Position numbers and translations under genes: made by a program
From: Terrirubrum flagellatum
Lineage (GTDB): Bacteria; Pseudomonadota; Alphaproteobacteria; Rhizobiales; Beijerinckiaceae
Length of the DNA stretch: 64,000 nucleotides
Direction: 5' to 3'
NCBI RefSeq assembly: GCF_022059845.1
Contig: NZ_CP091851.1
Coordinates: 3,906,001-3,970,000 of the forward strand
Notes under the pieces: generated by a model
The model's input: the letters and a program-made list of their open reading frames with translations, nothing else
Told to the model about the DNA's origin: nothing
Database searches by the model: none
Part shown: one piece after another, positions 52,428-61,351 of the stretch
Layout of the letters: the number at the start of each line of letters is the position of its first letter
How positions within the stretch are numbered: position 1 is the stretch's first letter

Positions 52428-54422
52428 ATGAAAAGAAAGATTGCGGCGATCCTCGCCGCCGATATCGCCGGCTATAGCCGCCTCGTCGCCGAGGACGAGG
52501 AGGAAACGCTCGCCCGCCTCGAATCCTGGCGGGCCGTTTTCGATGATTTCGTCAATCGCTCTGGCGGCCGCATCTTCAATACGGCCGGCGATTCGGTGCT
52601 GGCCGAATTCTCCAGCGCCGTCGACGCCACGCGCTGCGCCATCGACATCCAGGAATCGATGCGCACGCGCAATCTGGTCTTTCCGCAAAATCGCCGCATG
52701 GAGTTCCGGATCGGCATCACCATCGGCGACGTGGTCGAGCGCGATGGCGATCTCCTTGGCGACGGCGTCAATGTCGCGGCGCGCCTCGAGGGGCTCGCGG
52801 AGCCCGGCGGCATCTGTGTGTCGCGCGGCGTCTATGAGGCCGTCGCCAACAAGCTGTCCGTGCCCTTCCTCGATATCGGCCAGCAGGAGGTGAAAAACAT
52901 CCCGCAGCCGGTGCACGCCTTCCGCGTCGAATGGCGCAATGGCGGCCGCAAGCCGCTGCGCCGGCAGCAGCCTTCGCTGCTGAAGCGCTGGAGCCACGCT
53001 TTCACCAGCGCAGCCGCGGCAACAGGCATCGCCGCGATCGCGGCCGGCGCCGGCTACTGGCTGATGAAACAGGCGCCCGAGCCGCCGATCGCGCTCGCGC
53101 CGGAGCGCCCCGCCGATCATGCGCTGACGACCCAACCTTCGACGGCCGCGCCACCTGTCGTCGTCGCCACGCCAACGCAACCACCGACACCGTCGCAACC
53201 ACAGCCGCCCGCCGTTCCGGAGAAGCAGCCGCTTCCCACCGATTTCTCGGAAGCGCTCGCCGTGCTGCAGAAGCAGGGCGGCATCGTGCAGAACGCGTCG
53301 ACCGCGCCCGAACTCTATCACAATGCGCGCAGCTACGAGATGCGCGGCGACGCGCTCGCGGCGCGGCAAGCCTATCTCGCTTTCGCGCGGCTCGACCTCA
53401 ACCTTCTCGACCCGCTGATGCGCTTTGCCGCATTGCTGCGCGTGCAGGAAGGGCGCGCCGGCGCGCGCGAGGTGTTCGCTGCCCTCGCTGATCAAAACAG
53501 ATCGCCCGCCTTCGCGCTCGTTCATGCGCTGCAGTTCGATGGACCTGAACGGACGCGCCGCCTGCAAACCTTCATCACGGCGAATCCGGATTTCGCGCCG
53601 GCGTCCGCGCTGCTCGCGGAGGATTATTCCGACAACCGCATCGGCGCTACGCAGACTATCGCCGACATGCGCAAGGAGCAGGATGCACTGCAGCGCTTCC
53701 TCGACAGCGACGGCGAAGGAAAGCTCCAGCCCTATTTCCTCGACCATTCGGTCGCGGGGGCGTGGCTCGATCGCGCGCGCAAGCGGCTCGCCGCGCTCGA
53801 CACGTCGCTTGCGCACAGCATGCAGCAGCCGAACGTCAATTTCATGCGCCATAACACTGGCTGGAACGTGAATGTGCAGTTGCCCGAGGCGGCGTCGAGT
53901 TTCGCTTGGCGCATCGGCGATTCCGGCGATTTCCATATGACGGCGTCGACTGGCGCGATCGATCCGAGGACGGGAAGGCCCGCGCCCGTCACCTGGTTCG
54001 AGCTGCCGCCCGATATCGAGACGGCGACCCTCGAAGTGCGCTACGCCGACGCGTCAGGCCGTGTGAACGGGCCCTATCCGATCCAGTTCGAATGGCGCAA
54101 GGCGCTCGTCGACAGCCAGAAGCAGATCCTCCAACAGTTCACCTCGGCCTGGATTCAGTTCGCCAGGGACAGCGGCTCCGACACGCTCTACTTCACCCAT
54201 CTCATCAGCTATCGCTGCGCGATCGCGAAAGCGGAGATCGGGTTCGACAATGAGGCGCCCAATCGCGCGCTGCCGATGCCGCCCTGCGACCGGCGCGATC
54301 CCAACAGCATTCCCTACAACGCAAAGACAACGTTCAACGCGCCGCCCGCCGCGAAATCAGCCTCGGTGCGACTGACGTATGTGGATGGCTCGACATCATC
54401 CGTCGCGACGTTCAAGCGGTGA
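52428..54422 (+). CDS. Membrane-anchored class III adenylate/guanylate cyclase with C-terminal repeat region
   Basis: A 664-residue signalling protein. The class III domain (about residues 1-170, opening MKRKIAAILAADIAGYS) keeps metal Asp12 and Asp55 (in NTAGDSVLAEF) and Asn115/Arg119 (GVNVAARL). The residue aligned with the purine-specifying Lys is Asn, so nucleotide choice is uncertain. One transmembrane helix (about 195-213) follows, then a Pro/Thr-rich linker and a long helical, TPR-like region with a folded C-terminus that should face the periplasm. An ATG 27 bases upstream is possible. Confidence 0.85.
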   Translation: MKRKIAAILAADIAGYSRLVAEDEEETLARLESWRAVFDDFVNRSGGRIFNTAGDSVLAEFSSAVDATRCAIDIQESMRTRNLVFPQNRRMEFRIGITIGDVVERDGDLLGDGVNVAARLEGLAEPGGICVSRGVYEAVANKLSVPFLDIGQQEVKNIPQPVHAFRVEWRNGGRKPLRRQQPSLLKRWSHAFTSAAAATGIAAIAAGAGYWLMKQAPEPPIALAPERPADHALTTQPSTAAPPVVVATPTQPPTPSQPQPPAVPEKQPLPTDFSEALAVLQKQGGIVQNASTAPELYHNARSYEMRGDALAARQAYLAFARLDLNLLDPLMRFAALLRVQEGRAGAREVFAALADQNRSPAFALVHALQFDGPERTRRLQTFITANPDFAPASALLAEDYSDNRIGATQTIADMRKEQDALQRFLDSDGEGKLQPYFLDHSVAGAWLDRARKRLAALDTSLAHSMQQPNVNFMRHNTGWNVNVQLPEAASSFAWRIGDSGDFHMTASTGAIDPRTGRPAPVTWFELPPDIETATLEVRYADASGRVNGPYPIQFEWRKALVDSQKQILQQFTSAWIQFARDSGSDTLYFTHLISYRCAIAKAEIGFDNEAPNRALPMPPCDRRDPNSIPYNAKTTFNAPPAAKSASVRLTYVDGSTSSVATFKR

Positions 54423-54467
54423 CGTGAGAGCGATCGCCCCGCGCAGTCGTGACGCCTGAAAGACCGA

Positions 54468-55430
54468 TCAAAAGGAAATGTTGGCGCCCTTGATCACAGG
54501 CGCCCATTTCGCGATTTCAGCATCGACGAAAGCCTTGAGATCGCCGGGCGAGCCGCCCGCCGCCTGAAATCCGATGTCGGCGAAAAGCGCTTTTGCCTTG
54601 TCCGTCTTGAGATAATCGTTCGTCACGACGTTCAAGCGTTGCACGATGTCGGCCGGCGCTCCCTTCGGCGCGAGCAGCGCATACCAGACGGTCGCCTCGA
54701 AATCCGGCAACCCGGCTTCGCTGACCGTCGGCGTATCGGGCAGGCCCGGCCAACGGGTCGAACTCCCGATCGCCAGCGCGCGCAGCTTTCCGTCCTTGAT
54801 CGTCGGGATATAGCCCGACATCGAATCCATGCCGACATCGATATGGCCGCCCAGCAGATCGGTCATGATCTGGGAGCTGCCGCGATATTGCGCCTGGTTC
54901 ATTTTCACGCCGGCGCGATCCTGCAGCAGCAGGCCTGTGATGTGGCCAAGCGTGCCGTTGCCGGGATAGCCGGCGGAGAGCGTTTCGGGCTTGGCCTTCG
55001 CGGCGTCGATCAGATCGCGCAGCGATTTCACCTGACCCTCCATTTTCGCGACGATAATGACAGGCGATTTTCCGATGAGCGCGATCGGCGCGAAATCACT
55101 TTGCGGATCAAATCCGAGCGACTTGTACATCAGCTTGTTGGTGGCGGCGGGACCCGTCGTCGCGAGCAGAAGCGTGTAGCCGTCGGGAGCAGCTTTCGCG
55201 ACCGCAAGCGCGCCGATATTGCCGCCGGCGCCGCCGCGATTGTCGATCACGACATTCTGTCCAATTTTTTCCGACAGATATTCCGCGAGGCTGCGGCCGA
55301 TCACGTCTGATGTCGTGCCTGCGGCGAACGGAACGATCATCGTCACCGGCTTGGCCGGCCAGTTCTGCGCCCCGGCGCTTCCCGCCATCGAAAGAATAAG
55401 CGCGACGCCAAGAGCAAATCGTCTGTTCAT
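54468..55430 (-). CDS. Tripartite tricarboxylate transporter binding protein (Bug family)
   Basis: A 320-residue periplasmic binding protein with signal peptide (MNRRFALGVALILSMAGSAG, cleaved near GAQ/NW). Bug hallmarks are KPVTMIVPFAAGTTSDVIGR, the IDNRGGAGGNIGALAVAKAAPDGYT ligand-loop region, and MYKSLGFDPQSDFAPIALI. No TctA/TctB membrane genes are beside it, so it is an orphan. Bug proteins usually bind organic acids or amino acids. Confidence 0.93.
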   Translation of the reverse strand: MNRRFALGVALILSMAGSAGAQNWPAKPVTMIVPFAAGTTSDVIGRSLAEYLSEKIGQNVVIDNRGGAGGNIGALAVAKAAPDGYTLLLATTGPAATNKLMYKSLGFDPQSDFAPIALIGKSPVIIVAKMEGQVKSLRDLIDAAKAKPETLSAGYPGNGTLGHITGLLLQDRAGVKMNQAQYRGSSQIMTDLLGGHIDVGMDSMSGYIPTIKDGKLRALAIGSSTRWPGLPDTPTVSEAGLPDFEATVWYALLAPKGAPADIVQRLNVVTNDYLKTDKAKALFADIGFQAAGGSPGDLKAFVDAEIAKWAPVIKGANISF

Positions 55431-55478
55431 TGTTAAATCTCCCGTTGCCGACGATTTGCTTCGGGAAAAAATCCGGCG

Positions 55479-56537
55479 TCAAGGCGCCGGGATGTGATTG
55501 CGCCAGACATCGTCGCGACGCGGCAACGCCTGAAAGCTGCTGCGCCGATCGGCGGCGCGGCCAATCAGCTCCTTCGCCGAAACGCCCTTGCGCGCGAGAT
55601 AAGCGGAGAAAGTAGCGACCGCATCATCGAGCACCTGGAATCCGCGCAGCATCACGGGAGATGCGATTTCCACCGCGGAGGCGCCGGCGAGCATCATGCG
55701 CGCGACATCAAGGCCATCCTGCGCGCCATTCACTCCGATCAGCGCACGATCCGGCCCGAGCGCCGCGCGCGTGAGCGACAACCAATGACAGGTGATCGGA
55801 AGATTCCAGAAGCCGCCAATGCCAAGCGTCGTGCCGAGCATCGGTTCATGTGTTTCGATGTCCGGAACAAATCCGAGCAGGCGCCCCGCCATCACTACGG
55901 AATTGGCGCCGGCCTCGAACGCCGCGCGCGCAAGCTCGGGCACGCGCTCGCTCTGCCCGCTGATCTTCACCCAAAGCGGCAGCGAGACCGCTTCGCGCAT
56001 CGTCGTCACGATGGTTGCGACGCGCGCCGGATCAAGCTCCGTGGCGACAGCGCCCTTGGCCGCCTGCGACGCATAGGGCGTGCCGATGTTGAATTCGAGA
56101 ATCCGGACGCCGGCGTGCTCGACCTGGCGCGCCATGTCGACGGCGCGCGGAAGTTCTCCAAGGATAATGCTCGCGATCGCAAAGGAATCCATCTCGTTCG
56201 CTTCCCGATCGAGCCGCGCCGTCTGCTCGAGCCATGCGTCGAAAGACTGCGGCGTCATGCCTGAGCGACAGGCGATCGTCACATCGCGCGGCGCCGACGC
56301 ATCCCACGGGACCGGGCGCCATGATGAATCGAGAGCGAGATATTCGGCGCGCTGAAGCTGATCTTTTGCCGCTTGCGACTCATTGTTCGATTTCACCACC
56401 ACCGCGCCGACGCCCGAGCGCAGAGCCCGACGCACGCGCTCTTCGTCGATCAGATGCTCCGCCGCGCCGGCGATGATGGGGTTTTTCAGCGAGACGCCGC
56501 CGATGGCGGTTTCGAGCGTGAGAGCTGCGTGCGGCAT
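55479..56537 (-). CDS. Dihydroorotate dehydrogenase-like FMN protein
   Basis: A 352-residue TIM-barrel flavoprotein of the DHODH/PreA-type family. Visible segments are GVSLKNPIIAGAAEHL near the N-terminus, LPLWVKISGQSE, and a C-terminal phosphate-binding part with ALIGVNGAQDGLDVARMMLAGASAVEIASPVML. The FMN-binding pattern is present, but no iron-sulfur motif is. Whether it oxidises dihydroorotate or a related compound is unknown; the Bug gene 48 bases downstream hints at an uptake link. Confidence 0.82.
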   Translation of the reverse strand: MPHAALTLETAIGGVSLKNPIIAGAAEHLIDEERVRRALRSGVGAVVVKSNNESQAAKDQLQRAEYLALDSSWRPVPWDASAPRDVTIACRSGMTPQSFDAWLEQTARLDREANEMDSFAIASIILGELPRAVDMARQVEHAGVRILEFNIGTPYASQAAKGAVATELDPARVATIVTTMREAVSLPLWVKISGQSERVPELARAAFEAGANSVVMAGRLLGFVPDIETHEPMLGTTLGIGGFWNLPITCHWLSLTRAALGPDRALIGVNGAQDGLDVARMMLAGASAVEIASPVMLRGFQVLDDAVATFSAYLARKGVSAKELIGRAADRRSSFQALPRRDDVWRNHIPAP

Positions 56538-56619
56538 ATGTCGCCTCTGGAAACGAGCGGAATTGACGCTCGCATGCAGAGCACGGGCGCGCGGCTGTTT
56601 CCAGATCGTCCGCCGCGAA

Positions 56620-57405
56620 TTACGCGGCGATCGCCTGCCAGAACAGCTCTTCGACCTTGACGCCGCCGCGCGTCACGGTGATGGCCGCGCCCTTCGGAAT
56701 TTCGCGCCAGCAGGAACGATCCTCATCAAGAGGTTCCGACGCGATGATCGTCGCCTCGGGACGCTCGCAGAAATAGAGCGACGGTGGGCGGCGATCGCAG
56801 GCGGCGCGAAAGGCGGTGATCGTCTCGCCGTCAGTGATGGCGGCGTTGAAGCGCAGCGGCTCCCTCACGCCGGCGGCGGCCATGAGATCCTTCACGGTCG
56901 CGAGCACCGCGCGCGTCGCCTCGACAGGCGTTTCGCCGGCTTCGATGCGGGCGACAGTGAGCAGGAACACCAGTTCGGAGTCCGTCGTGCCTGCGCGCGA
57001 ATCATAGAGCTCGTCCGGCAGCATCGCCTCGAGCTTGCGGCGGATGCGGCCATAGCCGCCGATCTGGCCGTTATGCATGAACATCCAGCGGCCGCTGGTG
57101 AAGGGGTGACAGTTGGCGCGCATGGTCGCCGTGCCGGTCGCGGCGCGGACATGGGCGAAGAAGACGGATGAGCGGACCTGCCGGCAGAGCGACAGGAGAT
57201 TTTCATCCGACCAAGCGGGGCGCAGCTCGCGATAGACGCCGGGCTCCGCCCGCTCGCCATACCAGCCGAGGCCGAAGCCGTCGCCGTTGGTCGCGACCTT
57301 GGCCTCCTCGGCATGGAGCGACTGGTGGATCAGGGAATGGCGCGGGGCGCAGACCACGCTGTCCATGAACACGGGTTCGCCCCGATAGGCCAGAAACCGG
57401 CACAT
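56620..57405 (-). CDS. Class II glutamine amidotransferase (YafJ/EgtC-like)
   Basis: A 261-residue Ntn-type amidotransferase. The nucleophile is Cys2, exposed after removal of the initiator Met in MCRFLAYRGEP, and the glutamine-binding elements SVFFAHVRAATGT and FTSGRWMFMHNGQIGGY follow. Members include YafJ-like and EgtC-like proteins; the partner synthase domain is absent. There is no obvious operon partner. Cytoplasmic. Confidence 0.92.
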   Translation of the reverse strand: MCRFLAYRGEPVFMDSVVCAPRHSLIHQSLHAEEAKVATNGDGFGLGWYGERAEPGVYRELRPAWSDENLLSLCRQVRSSVFFAHVRAATGTATMRANCHPFTSGRWMFMHNGQIGGYGRIRRKLEAMLPDELYDSRAGTTDSELVFLLTVARIEAGETPVEATRAVLATVKDLMAAAGVREPLRFNAAITDGETITAFRAACDRRPPSLYFCERPEATIIASEPLDEDRSCWREIPKGAAITVTRGGVKVEELFWQAIAA

Positions 57406-57468
57406 GAGTCAGATCCCCAATTCGAGCCGGCGAATTATCACATCCGGCCGTGAATGGGAGATTGACGA

Positions 57469-57981
57469 TCAGGTGTTTTCAGCGGTGCAGGAGAACTCGA
57501 CCTTGACGGTCTTCTTGCTGGCGCCAAGCCGGGCTTCGATCTCAAGCGGGGCGCAGGTGGCGGCGTCGACCATGAAGGCCTTGTAGGCGACGCCCTGCTC
57601 GTTGAAGCGGAAGCCGCCGAACACGCGCTGCTCCAGCTTCGGGCCGGCGCGATATTTCCTGGTGATGTTCACCTGGGCCATATGCCGCGCGATCTTGTCG
57701 TTAGACTGGCCATTCTTCGGGCCGGCGACTTCGAGCGTCACCAGCACGCCGCTCGCCGGCTCCGACACGCTCTCGCCGCGGACGACGTTCTCGAAAGGTT
57801 TTTCGGAATCGGCGATGTTTTCGGAGAAATGCGCCGTTTTCTCCAGGAAGAGTTGAACCTTCACATTCTTGATGGTGATGGGGCCGGTGAAGGCGCCGGT
57901 GGGAGCAGGCTGCTGCGCCATCGCCGACGATCCCGACAGGACCATCAGCGCCGCAATCGGCAAACTCAGCCACCCACGCAT
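57469..57981 (-). CDS. Exported protein of unknown function
   Basis: A 170-residue protein with a signal peptide (MRGWLSLPIAALMVLSGSSA, cleaved near MAQ/QP). The mature domain is mostly beta-strand with two cysteines (about residues 148 and 166) near the C-terminus that could form a disulfide. It belongs to no family that I recognise and has no operon partner. Confidence 0.75.
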   Translation of the reverse strand: MRGWLSLPIAALMVLSGSSAMAQQPAPTGAFTGPITIKNVKVQLFLEKTAHFSENIADSEKPFENVVRGESVSEPASGVLVTLEVAGPKNGQSNDKIARHMAQVNITRKYRAGPKLEQRVFGGFRFNEQGVAYKAFMVDAATCAPLEIEARLGASKKTVKVEFSCTAENT

Positions 57982-58088
57982 GAAATCACCCCTTCAGCCG
58001 CGCCATTATGACGGCGGCTCATGACCGATCTCTTACAAGGCTTCAATGATCGATCGGCGGACGGCGTGCGACAGCGCACATGAAATGG

Positions 58089-58823
58089 CTATTTCGCGCT
58101 GAGGCCGCCATCGATGATGAACTCGGAGCCGGTCACGAAGCTCGATTCGTCGCTGAGGAGATAGACGCAAAGCGACGCGACCTCCTTCGCCTCGCCGAAA
58201 CGGCCGAGCGGAATGTCAGCCATCATCTTTGCCCGAGCGCGGTCTGGGTCGGACGTGCCTGCGATCATGGCGTCGACCATGGCGCTCTCGATGAAGGCCG
58301 GATGGACCGAATTGCAGCGCACCGGCGGCTTCATGCGCGCGCCATGCAGCGCCACCGACTTCGAGAGATGGCGAACGGCCGCCTTGGAGGAGTTGTAGGC
58401 CGCGAAATTCGCCGCCGCGACGATGCCGGCGATGGAGGACAGGTTCACGATCGAGCCGCCGCGCTCGCGCATCAGCGGCATCATGTATTTGCAGCCAAGG
58501 AAAACGCCATCGAGATTGACCGCATGGGTCGAGCGCCAATCGTCGAAGCTGAGCTCGTCGATCGAGCCAAGCCGGCCGATGCCCGCGCCGTTCACCAGCC
58601 CGTCGATCGCGCCATGCTGGCTCTCGATCCACTGGGCTGTCGCTTTCCACTCTTCCTCGACGGTCACGTCGAGCGCCAGCTCGACGCCGTGATGCAGATG
58701 GTCGCTGGACAGGGGAAGGCCCCCCTCGGCCTTGATCATCTCGACGAGCGCATGGCCGATCTTTCCGCCGGCGCCGGTCACATGAATGATCTTTCCGGCG
58801 AGTCGGCCCTTCTTTGTGGTCAT
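58089..58823 (-). CDS. SDR family oxidoreductase
   Basis: A 244-residue short-chain dehydrogenase. The cofactor motif is TGAGGKIG, and the catalytic residues are Ser in NLSSIAG with Tyr/Lys in YNSSKAAV. The C-terminal GSEFIIDGGLSAK is typical. An acidic residue ends the second strand (SSDHL), consistent with NAD. It lies alone, divergent from the antiporter gene with 80 bases between. The substrate is unknown. Confidence 0.92.
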   Translation of the reverse strand: MTTKKGRLAGKIIHVTGAGGKIGHALVEMIKAEGGLPLSSDHLHHGVELALDVTVEEEWKATAQWIESQHGAIDGLVNGAGIGRLGSIDELSFDDWRSTHAVNLDGVFLGCKYMMPLMRERGGSIVNLSSIAGIVAAANFAAYNSSKAAVRHLSKSVALHGARMKPPVRCNSVHPAFIESAMVDAMIAGTSDPDRARAKMMADIPLGRFGEAKEVASLCVYLLSDESSFVTGSEFIIDGGLSAK

Positions 58824-58903
58824 TTCCTCAATCCCGCTTGGTCGATTGAATGGCGTCGTGCCATGAGGCAGTCGCCTCTTAACCTATCGCGCCCTTCCGC
58901 TCC

Positions 58904-60316
58904 ATGAATATGGTCCGTCTCGCCCGCTTCCCCCTGCCCGTTCTCGCCCTGCTGGCGGCTTCGCCGGCAATGGCGGCGGAGCTCGACGGACGCAGCCTCG
59001 GTTTCGCCTGGTCGCTGCCCTTCATCGGCGTCCTGCTTTCGATCGCCCTGTTTCCGCTCTTCAGCCCGCATGTGTGGGAGCACCATCAAGGCAAGATCGC
59101 GGCGGGCTGGGCGACGCTCGTCATCCTTCCCATGATATTCGCGAAGGGGTTCGACGTCGCGGGGAACGCGCTGCTTCATACCGCGCTTCTTGAATATATT
59201 CCTTTTATCCTGCTGCTGCTCGCTTTGTTCACGACCGCGGGCGGCATCCTGATCGCCGGCAACATCCATGGCTCACCGGCCATGAACACGCTGCTGCTGC
59301 TGATCGGGGCGGCGCTCGCCTCCTTCATCGGCACGACGGGCGCTTCAATGGTGATGGTGCGGCCGGTGATCCGGGCGAACGACAATCGCAAGCACAATGT
59401 CCATGTGCTCGTCTTCTTCATCTTCCTTGTGTCGAACATCGGGGGATCGCTGACGCCGCTCGGCGATCCCCCGCTCTTCCTCGGCTTCCTGCGCGGCGTC
59501 GACTTCTTCTGGACAACCTCGCACCTCATCGGCGAGACGCTCTTCGTCGGCGGCCTCGTGCTCGCCGCGTTCTTCGCCATCGACACCTATTTCTACGCCA
59601 AGGAGGACGAGCTTCTGAAGCGCGATCCGACGCCCGATAAAAAAGTGCGTTTGCGCGGCCTCGTGAATGTCGCGCTGATCGGCGTCATCATCGCGGCCAT
59701 TCTGTTCAGCGCTTCGGTCAAGCTTGGCGAATACAAATTCCTTGGCCTGACGCTGCGGATCGAGGACACGTTGCGGGACGCCATCTTCATCATCGTGACG
59801 CTGGTCTCGCTGAAAGCGACCGACGCGCATTATCGCGACGCCAACGGCTTCTCCTGGGGGCCGATCAAGGAGGTGGCGAAGTTGTTCGCCGGCATCTTCA
59901 TCACCATCATTCCGGTTCTGGCGATGCTGAAGGCGGGGCGCGACGGCGCCTTCGCGCCGTTGGTATCGCTGGTGACGAATGCGGACGGAACGCCTAACAA
60001 CGCCGCCTATTTCTGGCTCGCGGGCGCCCTCTCCTCATTCCTCGACAATGCGCCGACCTATCTCGTTTTCTTCGAGCTCGCCGGCGGCGATCCGGCGACG
60101 CTGATGACCAGGGGCGCGCTGACGCTGGCCGCGATCTCGGCCGGCGCGGTGTTCATGGGCGCGAACAGCTATATCGGCAATGCGCCGAACTTCATGGTCT
60201 ATGCGATCGCGCGCGACGGCGGCGTGAAGATGCCGAGCTTCTTCGGCTACATGCTGTGGTCGGGATCGATCCTCATCCCGGCCTTCCTGATCGCGACCTT
60301 CGTTTTTTTCCGCTAA
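58904..60316 (+). CDS. Sodium:proton antiporter, NhaD/citrate-type (UIT-like)
   Basis: A 470-residue membrane protein of the ion transporter superfamily with about 11-12 helices. After an early hydrophobic helix (LPVLALLAASPAMA, possibly a signal), conserved blocks are TTGASMVMVRPVIRAND, NIGGSLTPLGDPPLFLGFLRG and SSFLDNAPTYLVFFELAGGD, which form the ion path. It exports sodium against proton gradients or acts on a related ion. It is convergent with the asparaginase gene, 6 bases apart. Confidence 0.9.
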   Translation: MNMVRLARFPLPVLALLAASPAMAAELDGRSLGFAWSLPFIGVLLSIALFPLFSPHVWEHHQGKIAAGWATLVILPMIFAKGFDVAGNALLHTALLEYIPFILLLLALFTTAGGILIAGNIHGSPAMNTLLLLIGAALASFIGTTGASMVMVRPVIRANDNRKHNVHVLVFFIFLVSNIGGSLTPLGDPPLFLGFLRGVDFFWTTSHLIGETLFVGGLVLAAFFAIDTYFYAKEDELLKRDPTPDKKVRLRGLVNVALIGVIIAAILFSASVKLGEYKFLGLTLRIEDTLRDAIFIIVTLVSLKATDAHYRDANGFSWGPIKEVAKLFAGIFITIIPVLAMLKAGRDGAFAPLVSLVTNADGTPNNAAYFWLAGALSSFLDNAPTYLVFFELAGGDPATLMTRGALTLAAISAGAVFMGANSYIGNAPNFMVYAIARDGGVKMPSFFGYMLWSGSILIPAFLIATFVFFR

Positions 60317-60322
60317 GGCGCG

Positions 60323-61288
60323 TCATCCTCCGGCGAGCGTCTCGACGAGCGCAAGATCATCATGAATGCCGATATGGAGCGCGCCCTCCGGCGTGACGAA
60401 GCCGCGATACATGCCGAGCGTGTTGTAAGGCACAACGGCGCGTCCCTGCGCATCGATGGCGCAAAGGCCGGCGCCATTCTCCCACTTCTTCATGTCGCCG
60501 AATACGACGCCATCCGTCGCCTCCTTGAGCGACTGGCCGCGATAAGCCATGCGCGACGCGATCTCGTGACCGGCGACAAGGCGGATGAAATATTCGCCGC
60601 GGCCCGTGCAGGACACCGCGCAAACGCCATCACGCGCATAGGTGCCGGCGCCAATCACTGAGGAATCGCTGACGCGCGCCACCGGCTTGTTGTTGAAACC
60701 GCCGGTCGACGTCGCCGCGGCGAGATGGCCGTTGCGGTCGAGCGCGACGGCGCCGATCGTGCCATGCTTCTCGCCTTCGCTCGCCTTATGCGCCGCGCCC
60801 TGGACTGCCAGCGCTTTCAACTTCTTCAACGCGTCGATGCGGCGTTGCGTGGTGAAATAGGAATTGGGAACCATCGCGAGGCCCGCGGCCTCCGCCCACG
60901 CGTCGGCGCCGTCGCCGGCCATGTTGACGATCTCGTTCGTCTCCATCACCGCGCGGGCGGCGCGAATGGGATTGCGGATGCGCTTGACACAGGACACGCC
61001 GCCGGCGCCGAGCGTCGCGCCATCCATGGTCGACGCGTCGAGTTCATGAAATCCGTCCGCATTCAGCGCAGCGCCGTGGCCGGCGTTAAAGGCCGGCGAA
61101 TCCTCCATCACAACGACCGCCGCCTCGACGGCGTCGAGCGCGGATCCGCCACGCGCGAGCACCGCCCAGCCTTCGCGCAGCGAGCGCTGCAACGCGGCGC
61201 GCGCATCGGCCCATTCCGCGTCGGTCAATTCCGCGCGCTTCAGCGCGCCGCAGCCGCCATGAATGGCGAGGCCAATGGGATTCGTCAT
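60323..61288 (-). CDS. Isoaspartyl peptidase/L-asparaginase (Ntn hydrolase)
   Basis: A 321-residue precursor that self-cleaves before the nucleophile Thr in KHGTIGAVALD to give alpha and beta subunits. It hydrolyses beta-aspartyl dipeptides and asparagine. The N-terminal LAIHGGCGAL and FNAGHGAALNADG segments match the family. Of the usual substrate loop, SDSSVIGAGTYA is present. It is downstream of the binding-protein gene on the same strand with a hairpin between, and so probably part of the MarR-linked operon. Confidence 0.94.
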   Translation of the reverse strand: MTNPIGLAIHGGCGALKRAELTDAEWADARAALQRSLREGWAVLARGGSALDAVEAAVVVMEDSPAFNAGHGAALNADGFHELDASTMDGATLGAGGVSCVKRIRNPIRAARAVMETNEIVNMAGDGADAWAEAAGLAMVPNSYFTTQRRIDALKKLKALAVQGAAHKASEGEKHGTIGAVALDRNGHLAAATSTGGFNNKPVARVSDSSVIGAGTYARDGVCAVSCTGRGEYFIRLVAGHEIASRMAYRGQSLKEATDGVVFGDMKKWENGAGLCAIDAQGRAVVPYNTLGMYRGFVTPEGALHIGIHDDLALVETLAGG

Positions 61289-61308
61289 CACACTCTCCGA
61301 AACTGAAA

Positions 61309-61330
61309 GGCCGCCCCTTCCGGGGCGGCC
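61309..61330 (-). terminator. Intercistronic stem-loop between binding-protein and asparaginase genes
   Basis: A perfect 9-bp stem, GGCCGCCCC and GGGGCGGCC, with loop TTCC on the plus strand. On the minus strand, the direction of both genes, it is followed only by a weak T run (TTTC), while a TTTTT run lies on the plus side. It may therefore act as an mRNA stabiliser or attenuator that lowers expression of the asparaginase gene rather than as a full terminator. Confidence 0.55.
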
Positions 61331-61351
61331 CATTTTTCGACCAACCGGCTC

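Noticed and set aside
52359-53936. A 525-codon minus-strand frame opposite the cyclase gene.
   Set aside because: No domain or motif; the plus strand encodes a recognised class III cyclase over the same bases.
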